A stretch of 21,301 nucleotides of DNA from a virus: IMG/VR virus record IMGVR_UViG_3300047562_004169, positions 1 through 21,301 of that record. One strand, 5' to 3'. Under the pieces are notes generated by a model, which was given only the letters and a program-made list of their open reading frames with translations, ran no database searches and was not told where the DNA came from. Positions within the stretch are counted from its first letter, which is position 1. The number at the start of each line of letters is the position of its first letter. Both the position numbers and the translations under genes were made by a program. Shown in pieces: positions 5,600 to 12,970 of the stretch.

Positions 5600-6605
5600 G
5601 TGTGTACTTCCGTTTATAAATCACGATTACCAATTCAACAAGCCTTGCTGTGAGTTAACAAGATTTGACTCTTCCAGTGATATGGAACAGTTGCTTGATG
5701 ATCATAGGAACAATCGTAAGAGTAAATTTTGTGAATCGTGTTGGAAGATAGAGGAATCTGGAATCAAGTCAAAAAGACAAGCGTACAATGAATCTTACGG
5801 TATGCAGGGATCACTAACAGAACGGTCAGTCAATATGGCTGTGATACCGGTTGGTAATGTGTGTAATCTATATTGTGTTACCTGTAATCCTATGCTGAGT
5901 ACTTCCTGGTTTAAGAAACACCAATCAATGCATACTAACAACTACAAAGGTAAAGCAATCACAGATATAAAAGTGTCAGATATAAAAGATATAGGTCAGT
6001 TAAAACACATCGAGTTTATAGGGGGCGAGACACTAAAATCACCTTCGTTATGGCAATACCTAACAACACTTGATAGAGAAAAATCTTTCTCCCTACAGAC
6101 GAACGGCACAGTTGAATTAACCGATAAGCAAATAGAATTACTGAAAAGTTTTAAAAATTTCAACATCTGTTTTTCAATTGACGGGCATGGAAAGATATTT
6201 GAATACATGCGACAGCCGGCAAAGTGGAATTTTTTAACAGAAAACATTAAAAAATATATAAAAAATTTTGGAATTGATAGATTATCCACACACATCACAA
6301 TTGGTAATCTCAATATATTTTATGTTGATGAAATTGTTCTAAATATTTTCAAATTGGTCCCCAGCAAGTTAGACATTAATCTAGTGAATAATCCCACTGA
6401 ATTTGCCTATGACAACCTTGATGAGCAAACTGGTGAATTGGTTGAAAAGAACAATCCGGTTTTCTTTAAGAAGTACAAGGCGAAGTGGATCGGGAATCCA
6501 CAGTCTCTGGCGAGAACATTAGACAATCTAAAAAAACAGGATGCGTTTAGCGGACTTAAATTTGAGGATCACTTACCTGAAGTTTTTTCTTTACTACTAA
6601 GATAA
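5589..6605 (+). CDS. Twitch-domain radical SAM protein
   Basis: A 338-residue protein with the radical SAM cluster motif C-NLY-C-VT-C (Cys92, Cys96, Cys99; CxxxCxxC) that binds a 4Fe-4S cluster and S-adenosylmethionine. Further family marks are FIGGET (143-148, the 'GGE' motif), QTNGT (170-174) and CFSIDG (194-199). The N-terminal part has extra cysteines (5, 20, 21, 48, 51) in CESCWKIEESGIKSKR, like the twitch/SPASM auxiliary cluster regions found in marine phage proteins of this type. The substrate is unknown; relatives modify peptides or small molecules. It overlaps the GIY-YIG gene by 11 bp. Codon use is more AT-rich than in the structural genes (Ile: 11 ATA, 6 ATC, 7 ATT), consistent with separate acquisition. 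Confidence 0.85.
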   Translation: MDNKCVLPFINHDYQFNKPCCELTRFDSSSDMEQLLDDHRNNRKSKFCESCWKIEESGIKSKRQAYNESYGMQGSLTERSVNMAVIPVGNVCNLYCVTCNPMLSTSWFKKHQSMHTNNYKGKAITDIKVSDIKDIGQLKHIEFIGGETLKSPSLWQYLTTLDREKSFSLQTNGTVELTDKQIELLKSFKNFNICFSIDGHGKIFEYMRQPAKWNFLTENIKKYIKNFGIDRLSTHITIGNLNIFYVDEIVLNIFKLVPSKLDINLVNNPTEFAYDNLDEQTGELVEKNNPVFFKKYKAKWIGNPQSLARTLDNLKKQDAFSGLKFEDHLPEVFSLLLR

Positions 6606-6607
6606 AA

Positions 6608-6633
6608 ACCCCCAACTCGCTAAAGCCGGGGGT
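6608..6633 (-). terminator. Rho-independent terminator, minus strand (possibly bidirectional)
   Basis: On the minus strand ACCCCCGGCT pairs with AGTTGGGGGT (ten pairs including two G-T wobbles) around a six-base loop, followed by TTTTT. It ends the transcript of the Hc1-like gene (6663-6857). On the plus strand the same stem follows the radical SAM stop codon within three bases but has only a weak T-tract (CTTATGGTTTT), so it may also stop that transcript. Confidence 0.75.
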
Positions 6634-6662
6634 CTTATGGTTTTGCAAAATCCAATGATCGA

Positions 6663-6857
6663 TTACGCTGACTCTTTGGCCGCGTTCTTGACTTCTTGAA
6701 TCTCTTTTCTTCTTGCTTTGATCAATTTAGCGAGATTGGCTAGAGCCTTTCTGGCTCTTGTGGCAGAGGCTTTTACACCCTTGTCAACGAACTTACCGTT
6801 CTCTTCTGAGTAAGTTTGTATCTCTGTCATGATCTGTTCATGTGTTTCATTTGACAT
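6663..6857 (-). CDS. Small histone H1/Hc1-like DNA-binding protein
   Basis: A 64-residue, helical, basic protein. The second half, KGVKASATRARKALANLAKL then IKARRKEIQEVKNAAKES, closely resembles the N-terminal helical domain of the bacterial histone H1-like protein Hc1 (the chlamydial pattern KGNKAAAQRVR...LEKIAK..RKE). Such proteins bind and compact DNA; phage versions are small and lack the Lys-rich tail. The gene is framed by its own promoter (6910-6939) upstream, a good AGGA ribosome binding site about nine bases before the ATG, and the terminator at 6608-6633, so it is a single-gene unit. Expression early or throughout infection is likely from the sigma70-type promoter. A nucleoid or DNA packaging role is inferred from the family. 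Confidence 0.7.
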   Translation of the reverse strand: MSNETHEQIMTEIQTYSEENGKFVDKGVKASATRARKALANLAKLIKARRKEIQEVKNAAKESA

Positions 6858-6909
6858 AATTTACGTCCTTTCTTATTGTCGTACGATAACATTAATTAAC
6901 GTCAGTGTA

Positions 6910-6939
6910 ATTAAAGCACGTAAGAAGTGGGTTTGTCAA
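6910..6939 (-). promoter_or_regulatory. Sigma70-type promoter for the Hc1-like gene
   Basis: On the minus strand a perfect TTGACA (-35, complement of 6934-6939) and TTTAAT (-10, complement of 6910-6915) are separated by 18 bp. The start is expected near 6903, giving a leader of about 45 bases. It lies just after the gene 46 stop codon (6948-6950), so the gene need not rely on the gene 55-46 transcript. Confidence 0.7.
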
Positions 6940-6947
6940 CAGGAAAA

Positions 6948-8723
6948 TTACACAATGATGTCAACATCATTGGCGTAGTTGGTAAAGCCATTTTCTTTTA
7001 CCACTTTCAGCACGGAGTTGACCCTGCTTACCAACTCGTCCTTGTGTGATATCAGGAATATGTTCTTCTGTTGTGTCCTCGCCATGTCTTTTAGCACGGC
7101 CATAGAGCTCTCAACACCGGATATATCCATGCCAGCGTCTACTAACTCGTCTATGAATAGTAAGTTGATCTGTTGATAAAGACTTTCCCAAACATCTCTG
7201 AACGCCCAGCTCAATGACAGTATCAGTCTGTTACGTTCACCCCTTGATAGGTTGTCAAAATCCAATTCTCGGCCAAGTTCTTCGATGGTGACTGTTAGAT
7301 CCGGTTGGAAAGTCACTGTGTGTGGCAGTTTGACCTTGCCCAGGAAGAACGCCAACCTCTGGTTTAGGTAGGTCAAGTTCTGTTCTATGATCCTAGTCCT
7401 GATGAATGAGTCCTTGGCGGTCAACAATTTGTAAAGGAATTCTTGATGTCTCAATAAATCTTCAAGGCTGTTGGCTTTTTCAAAATCTATTTTTTGAATT
7501 GCCGATTCTTTCATGTCTTGTATTTGTTCTGCATAAGGGTCTTGCTTGTTTTCTGTCTGTTCCAACTGTCGCTTGAGATCCTGTAATGTGCCCTTGTGGT
7601 TGTAGGCCTCGTCTATGGTGTCATAGTAGGTGTCTGGTACCTGTCCCAGGTCTCCGATCTCGTCTATCGCTTGTTGTATTTTTGCAAGATCACTTCGCAG
7701 TTTGTCGCTGTAATCTCGACTCTCCGTTAGATTTGTCTTTAGTTTACCAACCAGGTGTTCGTGCTTGTCATCGTGTAGGGACTGTTCGCACGTGGGACAC
7801 TTGGCCGCTTCTGCGAATTCTAGGTCCTTCTCGGTTTTTTCAACTGCGCTTTCCGCCTTGGTCAGTGAGTCCTCGTGGTACGCCTTCTCCTTCATTAGAT
7901 TTTGCAACGCCGTCTGCATCTCGTTGTGTTTCTGTAATTTCTTGTGCTTCTCGATCTCTTTCTCGCTGTCCACCTTTTCCAGTTCCGCTATCGCCTCACG
8001 GAAATTTTGTATGTCTTGCATTTTTTGTGTGATCCATGCCGATGATCTTATTTTTAAACTTTCTATCGATTCTTGAATTTTCTCGTTTGATGTTGATATT
8101 GCATCTAATCTAATCTTTTCTTCTGTAAGTTCTGTTTTTGTTGATTTCATTTTTTCTTTTAGGATATCTGCTTTTTGTGATAATAGAGTGATTCCTAATA
8201 GTTGTTCAATAATCTCCCTCTGCTCTGACTGTTTGGTCGAAAGGAACGGTTGTGTGTACGTGTTTAGTGCTACTATGTTTTTGAACATGGCCAGTGTCAT
8301 GCCTAACAATTTGTTTATTTCAATTTGTGTTTCTCTGTTCTCGCCCTGTGCTTCATTTGACTGAGAATTTTGTTCAATATCATCAGCATAAAATCTAAAT
8401 ATTTGTGGTTTTCTTCCACGCTCGATGGTGTAGGTGACATTATTTTTAATAAATTTGACACTTACCATCATACCTTTTTCGTTTGTTTTGTTGACTAGAT
8501 TATCTTTTCTGATGTTAGTCAATGCTTCGCCGAAGAATGCGTAAGATAGGGCATTTATAATTGTGGTTTTTCCCGTGCCATTTCTGGCGCCCGCGTCATC
8601 ACCTCCCAGGTCCATGTTCTCACCAATAACTAGCACTAGACTTTTGTTAGAGAAGTCAATGGCCTGTGCCTGGTTGCCCACGCTCATGAAGTTCTTGACC
8701 GTTATTTCCTTAATCGTTAACAT
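6948..8723 (-). CDS. 46: gp46 recombination endonuclease subunit (Rad50/SbcC-like ATPase)
   Basis: A 591-residue SMC-type ATPase, close to T4 gp46 (560 aa). Domains in order: N-terminal ATPase half with GARNGTGKTT (Walker A, Lys52); long coiled coil from about residue 180 to 430 interrupted by the zinc-hook CPTC (309-312); C-terminal ATPase half with signature LSRGERNR (492-499), Walker B LLFIDELVDAGMD (521-533) and the H-loop ISHKDE (558-563). With gp47 it forms the Mre11-Rad50-like complex that resects DNA ends, feeding recombination-dependent replication and host DNA degradation. A short insert (NMDLGGDD, 36-43) precedes Walker A, as in other phage gp46. The start overlaps the end of the 78-aa gene by 14 bp, and the gene belongs to the 55-47-46 block. 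Confidence 0.95.
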   Translation of the reverse strand: MLTIKEITVKNFMSVGNQAQAIDFSNKSLVLVIGENMDLGGDDAGARNGTGKTTIINALSYAFFGEALTNIRKDNLVNKTNEKGMMVSVKFIKNNVTYTIERGRKPQIFRFYADDIEQNSQSNEAQGENRETQIEINKLLGMTLAMFKNIVALNTYTQPFLSTKQSEQREIIEQLLGITLLSQKADILKEKMKSTKTELTEEKIRLDAISTSNEKIQESIESLKIRSSAWITQKMQDIQNFREAIAELEKVDSEKEIEKHKKLQKHNEMQTALQNLMKEKAYHEDSLTKAESAVEKTEKDLEFAEAAKCPTCEQSLHDDKHEHLVGKLKTNLTESRDYSDKLRSDLAKIQQAIDEIGDLGQVPDTYYDTIDEAYNHKGTLQDLKRQLEQTENKQDPYAEQIQDMKESAIQKIDFEKANSLEDLLRHQEFLYKLLTAKDSFIRTRIIEQNLTYLNQRLAFFLGKVKLPHTVTFQPDLTVTIEELGRELDFDNLSRGERNRLILSLSWAFRDVWESLYQQINLLFIDELVDAGMDISGVESSMAVLKDMARTQQKNIFLISHKDELVSRVNSVLKVVKENGFTNYANDVDIIV

Positions 8724-8946
8724 TTTTTCTTCTACGTTTCTTTTTGCCTATATTTTCTATTGCCTCATACACTTCTAGAGGAGTTGAAAGTGTCTGTTGT
8801 TCGACCCATCTCTTATATCCTCTCAACCACTCTTCTTGTGTTGGGGGGCTCTTGAACATGTCAAATATCTGTGACTTGGTCATCGTGGTCCCTTTGAACT
8901 CTCCTTTAAGGACTTTTAATAATTTTTTTTTGCTAATCTTTGGCAT
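8710..8946 (-). CDS. Small basic protein of unknown function between genes 47 and 46
   Basis: A 78-residue protein with Lys-rich ends (MPKISKKKLLKVLKGEF at the start, GKKKRRRK near the end) and a central helical part with PPTQEEWLRGYKRWVEQQT. No known family is recognised. The gene overlaps both neighbours by 14 bp, which argues for real, coupled translation within the 47-46 operon. The basic termini suggest nucleic acid binding, possibly as an accessory to the nuclease complex; that is inference only. Confidence 0.6.
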   Translation of the reverse strand: MPKISKKKLLKVLKGEFKGTTMTKSQIFDMFKSPPTQEEWLRGYKRWVEQQTLSTPLEVYEAIENIGKKKRRRKNVND

Positions 8947-9676
8947 AAGTCATTCTTAAATTTTTTCTGTCTATGTTAACTATGTCGTCCTTATTGATCA
9001 CTTCACCAATTATTGCCCACCCGTTGTACTTTAACATCTTTTCTTTGGTAAACATAGTGATTTCATTTGTGCCATGCCAGGAAAGTAATTGTTCGTCTGT
9101 ATCACAAATTCTATCTACCAAACTTATCAATATGTCACACACAATTTTATCGTGCAGTCTACACGTCTGTGGTAGATTGCTGTTGTCATTTTGCAACATG
9201 CACACTTCGGGAGATTTACCTATGTGAGGAAATCCTAGGAAAATATCTCCGTACTTTAATTTTTTTGAAAATGGTTCTGCATCCTCGGGCATGTCTATTA
9301 ACACTGGCTTTTTTTTGTAGAATTGTCCTAGGCTTTCTGTCCAACAAAATTGTATCTGACTTGCCCCGTTGTCTCCGGCTTCTCTGACATGCAAATGATT
9401 GTGTATGCTTTGTAATAGATCTGCTTTATGTTTAGGTGCAGTTTCTATGTCTTTGTGCATTTGATTATACTCGTTTTGTGTTGTTGGGTTAGTGGGCCAA
9501 TCGAACCCAAATTTTTTGTTAGCCTCTTTTATATCATTTGTAAAGGTCTCATTACTGATATCGCTATTATCAATAATCAAATCGGGATTGATATTCAGAT
9601 TCAGGTAAAGTTTTAGCCATGCCCTGGTCATCACTGTATCATAGAGTTTTATGTTTAAATTACTGATTCTCGACAT
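8933..9676 (-). CDS. Protein of unknown function between genes 47 and 46
   Basis: A 247-residue soluble protein with no motif I recognise. The C-terminal half contains ISLVDRICDTDEQLLSWHGT and a strand-rich end (YNGWAIIGEVINKDDIVNID). Several Cys and His residues are scattered without a clear metal-binding spacing. It overlaps gene 47 by 17 bp upstream and the 78-aa gene by 14 bp downstream, so it is an integral member of the operon. Its base composition is clearly more AT-rich (Asn, Lys, Ile-rich) than gene 47 or 55, which suggests a later insertion between the two nuclease subunit genes. T4 also has small unknown genes between 47 and 46. Confidence 0.6.
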   Translation of the reverse strand: MSRISNLNIKLYDTVMTRAWLKLYLNLNINPDLIIDNSDISNETFTNDIKEANKKFGFDWPTNPTTQNEYNQMHKDIETAPKHKADLLQSIHNHLHVREAGDNGASQIQFCWTESLGQFYKKKPVLIDMPEDAEPFSKKLKYGDIFLGFPHIGKSPEVCMLQNDNSNLPQTCRLHDKIVCDILISLVDRICDTDEQLLSWHGTNEITMFTKEKMLKYNGWAIIGEVINKDDIVNIDRKNLRMTYAKD

Positions 9677-10682
9677 CTAGATCATTGTAGATTGCGGTGA
9701 GTATGTTTTTGTCATACACCTCGGAATCCACCCCTTGCAGTTGTTTTATAACGATCTGGTCCACACTATCAAACTTCTGTATCTCCACCTGTGGTTGCTG
9801 TGCGGCATCGATCTGTTCTGGTATCAGTTGTAGTTCCCTCAACTGGTATTTGTCTATGAAGGTCTCCCTTATGAAGTTGGCCTCCTCATAACTTATTTTG
9901 ATATCTAATGTGACCCTAACATACATCTTGGGTTTCAAGTGCCGGTCGGGATCCGCCAATAGTTCACTGATCCGTATGGTCCTATATCTGGGCATGTCTG
10001 GCCAGTTGATGAATTTTGGTTCCCCACCGTACTCCAGTACCATCATGCCACGTTCATCGTCACCGGCGTCCGCGTAGTTGTGTGGGAAGGCGTTGCCCAT
10101 GTATGTCACGTTCTTCATCTGCTGTCGCTTGTGGAAGTGTCCGGAGAACACCTGGCCACATCCAGCGAAGTGTTCCGCCTTGACCGTGCCCGTGTCTGGC
10201 ATCTCCACCATGGCGTTCATCTTGAAGTAGGGCAGTTCGAAGTGTCCGAAGACGTACTTCTGTGTCATCTTCTCTATCACTTTCCACTCGTCCTCCACCA
10301 CCCATGGTATGATCGCGACATCGTCCTCTACAAGCCAGTCGTTTACAATTTTGATATTGGGGATATTTCTTATATATTCCATTGAATTGATTTCTCTTTT
10401 GTCCCTATAATAGAGGTCATGATTACCCATGATCACGTAAACTTTTTCAAATGCCTGTCCTAATCGTTCCATATTTGACACAGTATAGTTCATTGTGGAG
10501 ACATTGGTGCTCGATCTGTGATGGTGCCAGTCTCCCAGGAATATGCAGGTCTCACACCCGTGTGCTTTTGCCTGTTCTATGAACCAGTACACGAATGATT
10601 CACAGTCATCGTTGTGTACACGACTGTTGCCCTTGAGCCCGAAGTGTATGTCCGTGAAACAGGCTACCTTCTTGAAAAACAT
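9660..10682 (-). CDS. 47: gp47 recombination endonuclease subunit (Mre11/SbcD-like nuclease)
   Basis: A 340-residue calcineurin-type metallophosphoesterase, essentially the length of T4 gp47 (339 aa). Metal-binding motifs in order: DIHFG (11-15), GDWHHHR (50-56), GNHD (86-89), GHFE (146-149) and GHFHKR (181-186). These bind two metal ions and give the 3'-5' exo/endonuclease activity of the gp46-gp47 complex. The C-terminal third would be the capping and gp46-binding part. The start at 10682 lies four bases after the gene 55 stop, and the end overlaps the next gene by 17 bp, so translation is coupled along the operon. No unusual residues are seen in the active site. Confidence 0.95.
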   Translation of the reverse strand: MFFKKVACFTDIHFGLKGNSRVHNDDCESFVYWFIEQAKAHGCETCIFLGDWHHHRSSTNVSTMNYTVSNMERLGQAFEKVYVIMGNHDLYYRDKREINSMEYIRNIPNIKIVNDWLVEDDVAIIPWVVEDEWKVIEKMTQKYVFGHFELPYFKMNAMVEMPDTGTVKAEHFAGCGQVFSGHFHKRQQMKNVTYMGNAFPHNYADAGDDERGMMVLEYGGEPKFINWPDMPRYRTIRISELLADPDRHLKPKMYVRVTLDIKISYEEANFIRETFIDKYQLRELQLIPEQIDAAQQPQVEIQKFDSVDQIVIKQLQGVDSEVYDKNILTAIYNDLDVENQ

Positions 10683-10686
10683 ATTT

Positions 10687-11670
10687 TTACCATTTCTTCT
10701 TCACTACGGGTTTGTGGTTGGTCATGTCGATCTTGTTCTTGAACTTGACCTCGTCGAAGTCCTCGGTGTCCAGTCTACCTTTCTTCCTCAACGCTTTGTT
10801 GAGTTTGGCCAGTCCAGTCTTGTTGACCTCGTGTACGTCGCCATGCACGGTCTTCATCTTCTTCTTGTAACTGGCGGTACTCGTATCGTTCTCGTTCTGC
10901 CTCGTGAAACTTGGCATCATGCCATTGAACTCCAACAGGTCATCCCTGATGGCCTGGTTCTTCTTCTCGATGTTCAGTATCCTCGTGAATGAATTTGTGA
11001 TTGCGGCCGTGTAGTAGGCGAACGGGTTGTCTGATTTTGATTCGTCGAACTGTAGTCCGATCTGGCTCAACTGCATCAGGGCCTGTGACTGCATCTCGTC
11101 GTTGTAGGTGTAACCCCTCCAGTTGGCCCTGGTACCATATCTCTCACACAACTTCATGTACATCAAGGCCAGTTGGTTGGTCATCTTGCCATGGTCCGCC
11201 GAGAAGTGTCCGTTGTCCATTCCGCCGATCCAATGGGATTTCCCTACACACTTCAGTTTGCCCTTCCGGTCGATCCGGTAGTGTTGGAACGGTGGGAAGT
11301 TCACTTTCGAATGGTGATCAGCAGTGCTCTTGGGATTGCGTTTACGCTCGTCATCCATGGGCACGTGGTCGAACATCATCACACGGAACACTAGATCTGT
11401 CTTGTCGATCTTCCTGGGCGATATGGTGTAGTCCGCCAGTTTGATCTTCTTCTCTCCCGACTCCTTGGCCTGCTCCCAGGCCTCCTGTGTCATTCGCTTG
11501 GCCCTGGCCTTCTTGGCCTCCGCTATGGATCTCACATTTATTTTTTTAAGGTTGGACACGATGATGTCGTAGTCCGCGTCTTCGGGCGTGACGTACGAGC
11601 AGTAGGTGTTCTTGCTGGCGTGTATCTGTGCCAGCAGATCCCTGTTGTTAAGATATTTCACTCTCTTCAT
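10687..11670 (-). CDS. 55: gp55-like sigma factor for late transcription, with long extensions
   Basis: A 327-residue protein. Residues about 163-245 match the T4 gp55 core: MTNQLALMYMKLCERYG, GYTYNDEMQSQALMQL, GLQFDESKSDNPFAYYTAAI and RILNIEKKNQAIRD, corresponding to sigma region 2 that reads the TATAAATA box. T4 gp55 is only 185 aa; here about 160 residues precede the core, including a basic stretch (EAKKARAKRM) and a His-rich part (STADHH, SHWIGGMDNGHFSADHG), and about 80 follow, ending in PVVKKKW. The acidic-hydrophobic clamp-binding tail expected from T4 is not obvious. It heads the minus-strand block 55-47-unknown-unknown-46. Four perfect late boxes in this window are its likely targets. 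AAAGAA six bases before the ATG may be the ribosome binding site. Confidence 0.85.
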   Translation of the reverse strand: MKRVKYLNNRDLLAQIHASKNTYCSYVTPEDADYDIIVSNLKKINVRSIAEAKKARAKRMTQEAWEQAKESGEKKIKLADYTISPRKIDKTDLVFRVMMFDHVPMDDERKRNPKSTADHHSKVNFPPFQHYRIDRKGKLKCVGKSHWIGGMDNGHFSADHGKMTNQLALMYMKLCERYGTRANWRGYTYNDEMQSQALMQLSQIGLQFDESKSDNPFAYYTAAITNSFTRILNIEKKNQAIRDDLLEFNGMMPSFTRQNENDTSTASYKKKMKTVHGDVHEVNKTGLAKLNKALRKKGRLDTEDFDEVKFKNKIDMTNHKPVVKKKW

Positions 11671-11685
11671 AAATTCTTTCGCTTT

Positions 11686-11715
11686 ATATTAAAATGTACT
11701 GCAAAGTGACCACAA
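11686..11715 (-). promoter_or_regulatory. Possible sigma70-type promoter for the gene 55-47-46 block
   Basis: On the minus strand TTGTGG (complement of 11710-11715) and TAATAT (complement of 11686-11691) are 18 bp apart, giving a start near 11679, just ahead of the gene 55 ATG at 11670. Both boxes are weak matches. No late box points this way, as expected for an early or middle operon. Confidence 0.28.
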
Positions 11716-11725
11716 ACAGGTCGGT

Positions 11726-11770
11726 TAGAATCGTGCCGCTAGAGTAATTAAGTGCGCCTAGAATTGTGCC
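11726..11770. repeat. 12-bp direct repeat in the 55/48 divergent gap
   Basis: TAGAATCGTGCC (11726-11737) and TAGAATTGTGCC (11759-11770) differ at one base and are 33 bp apart, close to three helical turns. The second copy abuts the late promoter box at 11771. Confidence 0.6.
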
Positions 11771-11778
11771 TATAAATA
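11771..11778 (+). promoter_or_regulatory. T4-type late promoter for the baseplate operon
   Basis: A perfect TATAAATA box. The expected start is about 11784, giving a leader of about 40 bases before the gene 48 ATG at 11825. It would drive 48-53-hub-5-25. Confidence 0.8.
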
Positions 11779-11824
11779 TAGTTAAAGTATACGAAATTTT
11801 ACAAAGGAAAGCAACCTATAATAT

Positions 11825-12670
11825 ATGGCGACACTGGGCGGGATAATAAAGAATGTAGCGGGAGGGTTCATTAGTAACACCCTGGCAAGACTAACAGGTG
11901 CGGGCATAGCCACAGATTCTAGATTGGTAAATGCTCGGGCCAGATGGTCGGGTCGTAACGACAAGAGGGACTGGCGGGTAAGACTGCAGGTGCCCGCGGG
12001 ACCACTGACCAAATTCTTTGATTTCAAAAACAATCCCCTACTGCAACCTTTGGCGGATGCGCAAGGCATATTCTGGCCACTGACCCCAATGATGCAGATA
12101 CAACATTCGGCCAACTATGATGCCATGGCGATGACGCACAGCAATTACCCACACCAGGCATATAGTAATTCACAAGTGGACTCGATGAACATTTTAGGTG
12201 AGTTTCCAGTACAGAATCAACAGGACGCGGCACATTGGGTGGCCACAGTCAATTTTTTGCGAACAGCAACTAAAATGTTTTTTGGTTCTGAGGACGGGAT
12301 AGAAGGCCTCAAAGGAAATCCCCCACCCATACTACACCTGTCCGGTTACGGAGATCACATGTTCCAGAAAGTGCCGGTCATCATAAACACATTCAACGTG
12401 GAACTGAGACAGGGAATAGACTACATATCCACCAAGCAAGACAGTGTTTACCAAGGCACCGGCAAGGTGGGAAGTACTGCCAGGGAGTTGGGAGCGATCC
12501 GTAATTTCAATCCCAACAGCATAGATCAGACCTGGGCGCCCACGCTGTCGAACATATCAGTGTTAGTGACACCGATCTACAGCAGGGAATCGGTGAAGAA
12601 CTTCTCCATGAAAAAATTCGTCAGGGGTGAGCTAAACGGCAAAGGCACGGATGAGGTAGGATTCATCTAA
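11825..12670 (+). CDS. 48: gp48-like baseplate tail tube cap protein
   Basis: A 281-residue structural protein. Recognisable family stretches are FWPLTPMMQIQHSANYDAMA, THSNYPHQAYSNSQVDSM, AAHWVATVNFLRTATKMFFG, GNPPPILHLSGYGD and VPVIINTFNVEL followed by GIDYI. These match the gp48/gp54 group of T4-like phages, which sit on top of the central hub and nucleate polymerisation of the tail tube (T4 gp48 is 364 aa, gp54 320 aa). I choose gp48 over gp54 because gp53 follows, as in marine T4-likes, but the two are paralogues and the choice is not certain. An AAGGAAA lies about 14 bases upstream of the ATG. Its TAA overlaps the gene 53 ATG (TAATG). Confidence 0.75.
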   Translation: MATLGGIIKNVAGGFISNTLARLTGAGIATDSRLVNARARWSGRNDKRDWRVRLQVPAGPLTKFFDFKNNPLLQPLADAQGIFWPLTPMMQIQHSANYDAMAMTHSNYPHQAYSNSQVDSMNILGEFPVQNQQDAAHWVATVNFLRTATKMFFGSEDGIEGLKGNPPPILHLSGYGDHMFQKVPVIINTFNVELRQGIDYISTKQDSVYQGTGKVGSTARELGAIRNFNPNSIDQTWAPTLSNISVLVTPIYSRESVKNFSMKKFVRGELNGKGTDEVGFI

Positions 12671-12969
12671 TGGCCAAGTACTCAAACACCTCACCCTATT
12701 TTGAAACAGAGGAACAGTCAGCGTATCTTGATGTGCTCAATCCCAGGACACTGACCGCCGAGGACGATGACCAGAGTTATACCATAGAGAGGACCTACGC
12801 CTACAGACCAGACCTTCTTGCTTATGACCTTTACGGCACCCCTCGTTTGTGGTGGGTGTTCGCACAGCGTAACCCAGACCAGATAGAGGATCCTATCTAC
12901 GACTTCCGACCGGGAGTGACCATACAGTTGCCCAAGAAGGAGAATGTTCTCAGAGATCTAGGATTGTAA
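12670..12969 (+). CDS. 53: gp53 baseplate wedge protein
   Basis: A 99-residue protein, shorter than T4 gp53 (196 aa). The family core is clear: ERTYAYRPDLLAYDLYGTPR, LWWVFAQRNPDQIEDPIYDF and PGVTIQLPKKE. The segment from about residue 45 to 95 follows the LysM-like pattern (residence at a place, Trp-rich helix, Asn, final 'G..I.IP'). In T4 gp53 joins neighbouring wedges around the hub. Start and stop are coupled to its neighbours: TAATG with gene 48 and one base to the next gene. It lacks most of the N-terminal half of the T4 protein, as in other marine relatives. Confidence 0.85.
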   Translation: MAKYSNTSPYFETEEQSAYLDVLNPRTLTAEDDDQSYTIERTYAYRPDLLAYDLYGTPRLWWVFAQRNPDQIEDPIYDFRPGVTIQLPKKENVLRDLGL

Positions 12970-12970
12970 G

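Noticed and set aside
5612-5619. Near-match TATAAATC to a late promoter
   Set aside because: It lies inside the start of the radical SAM gene, differs from the strict TATAAATA, and no gene starts at a suitable distance.
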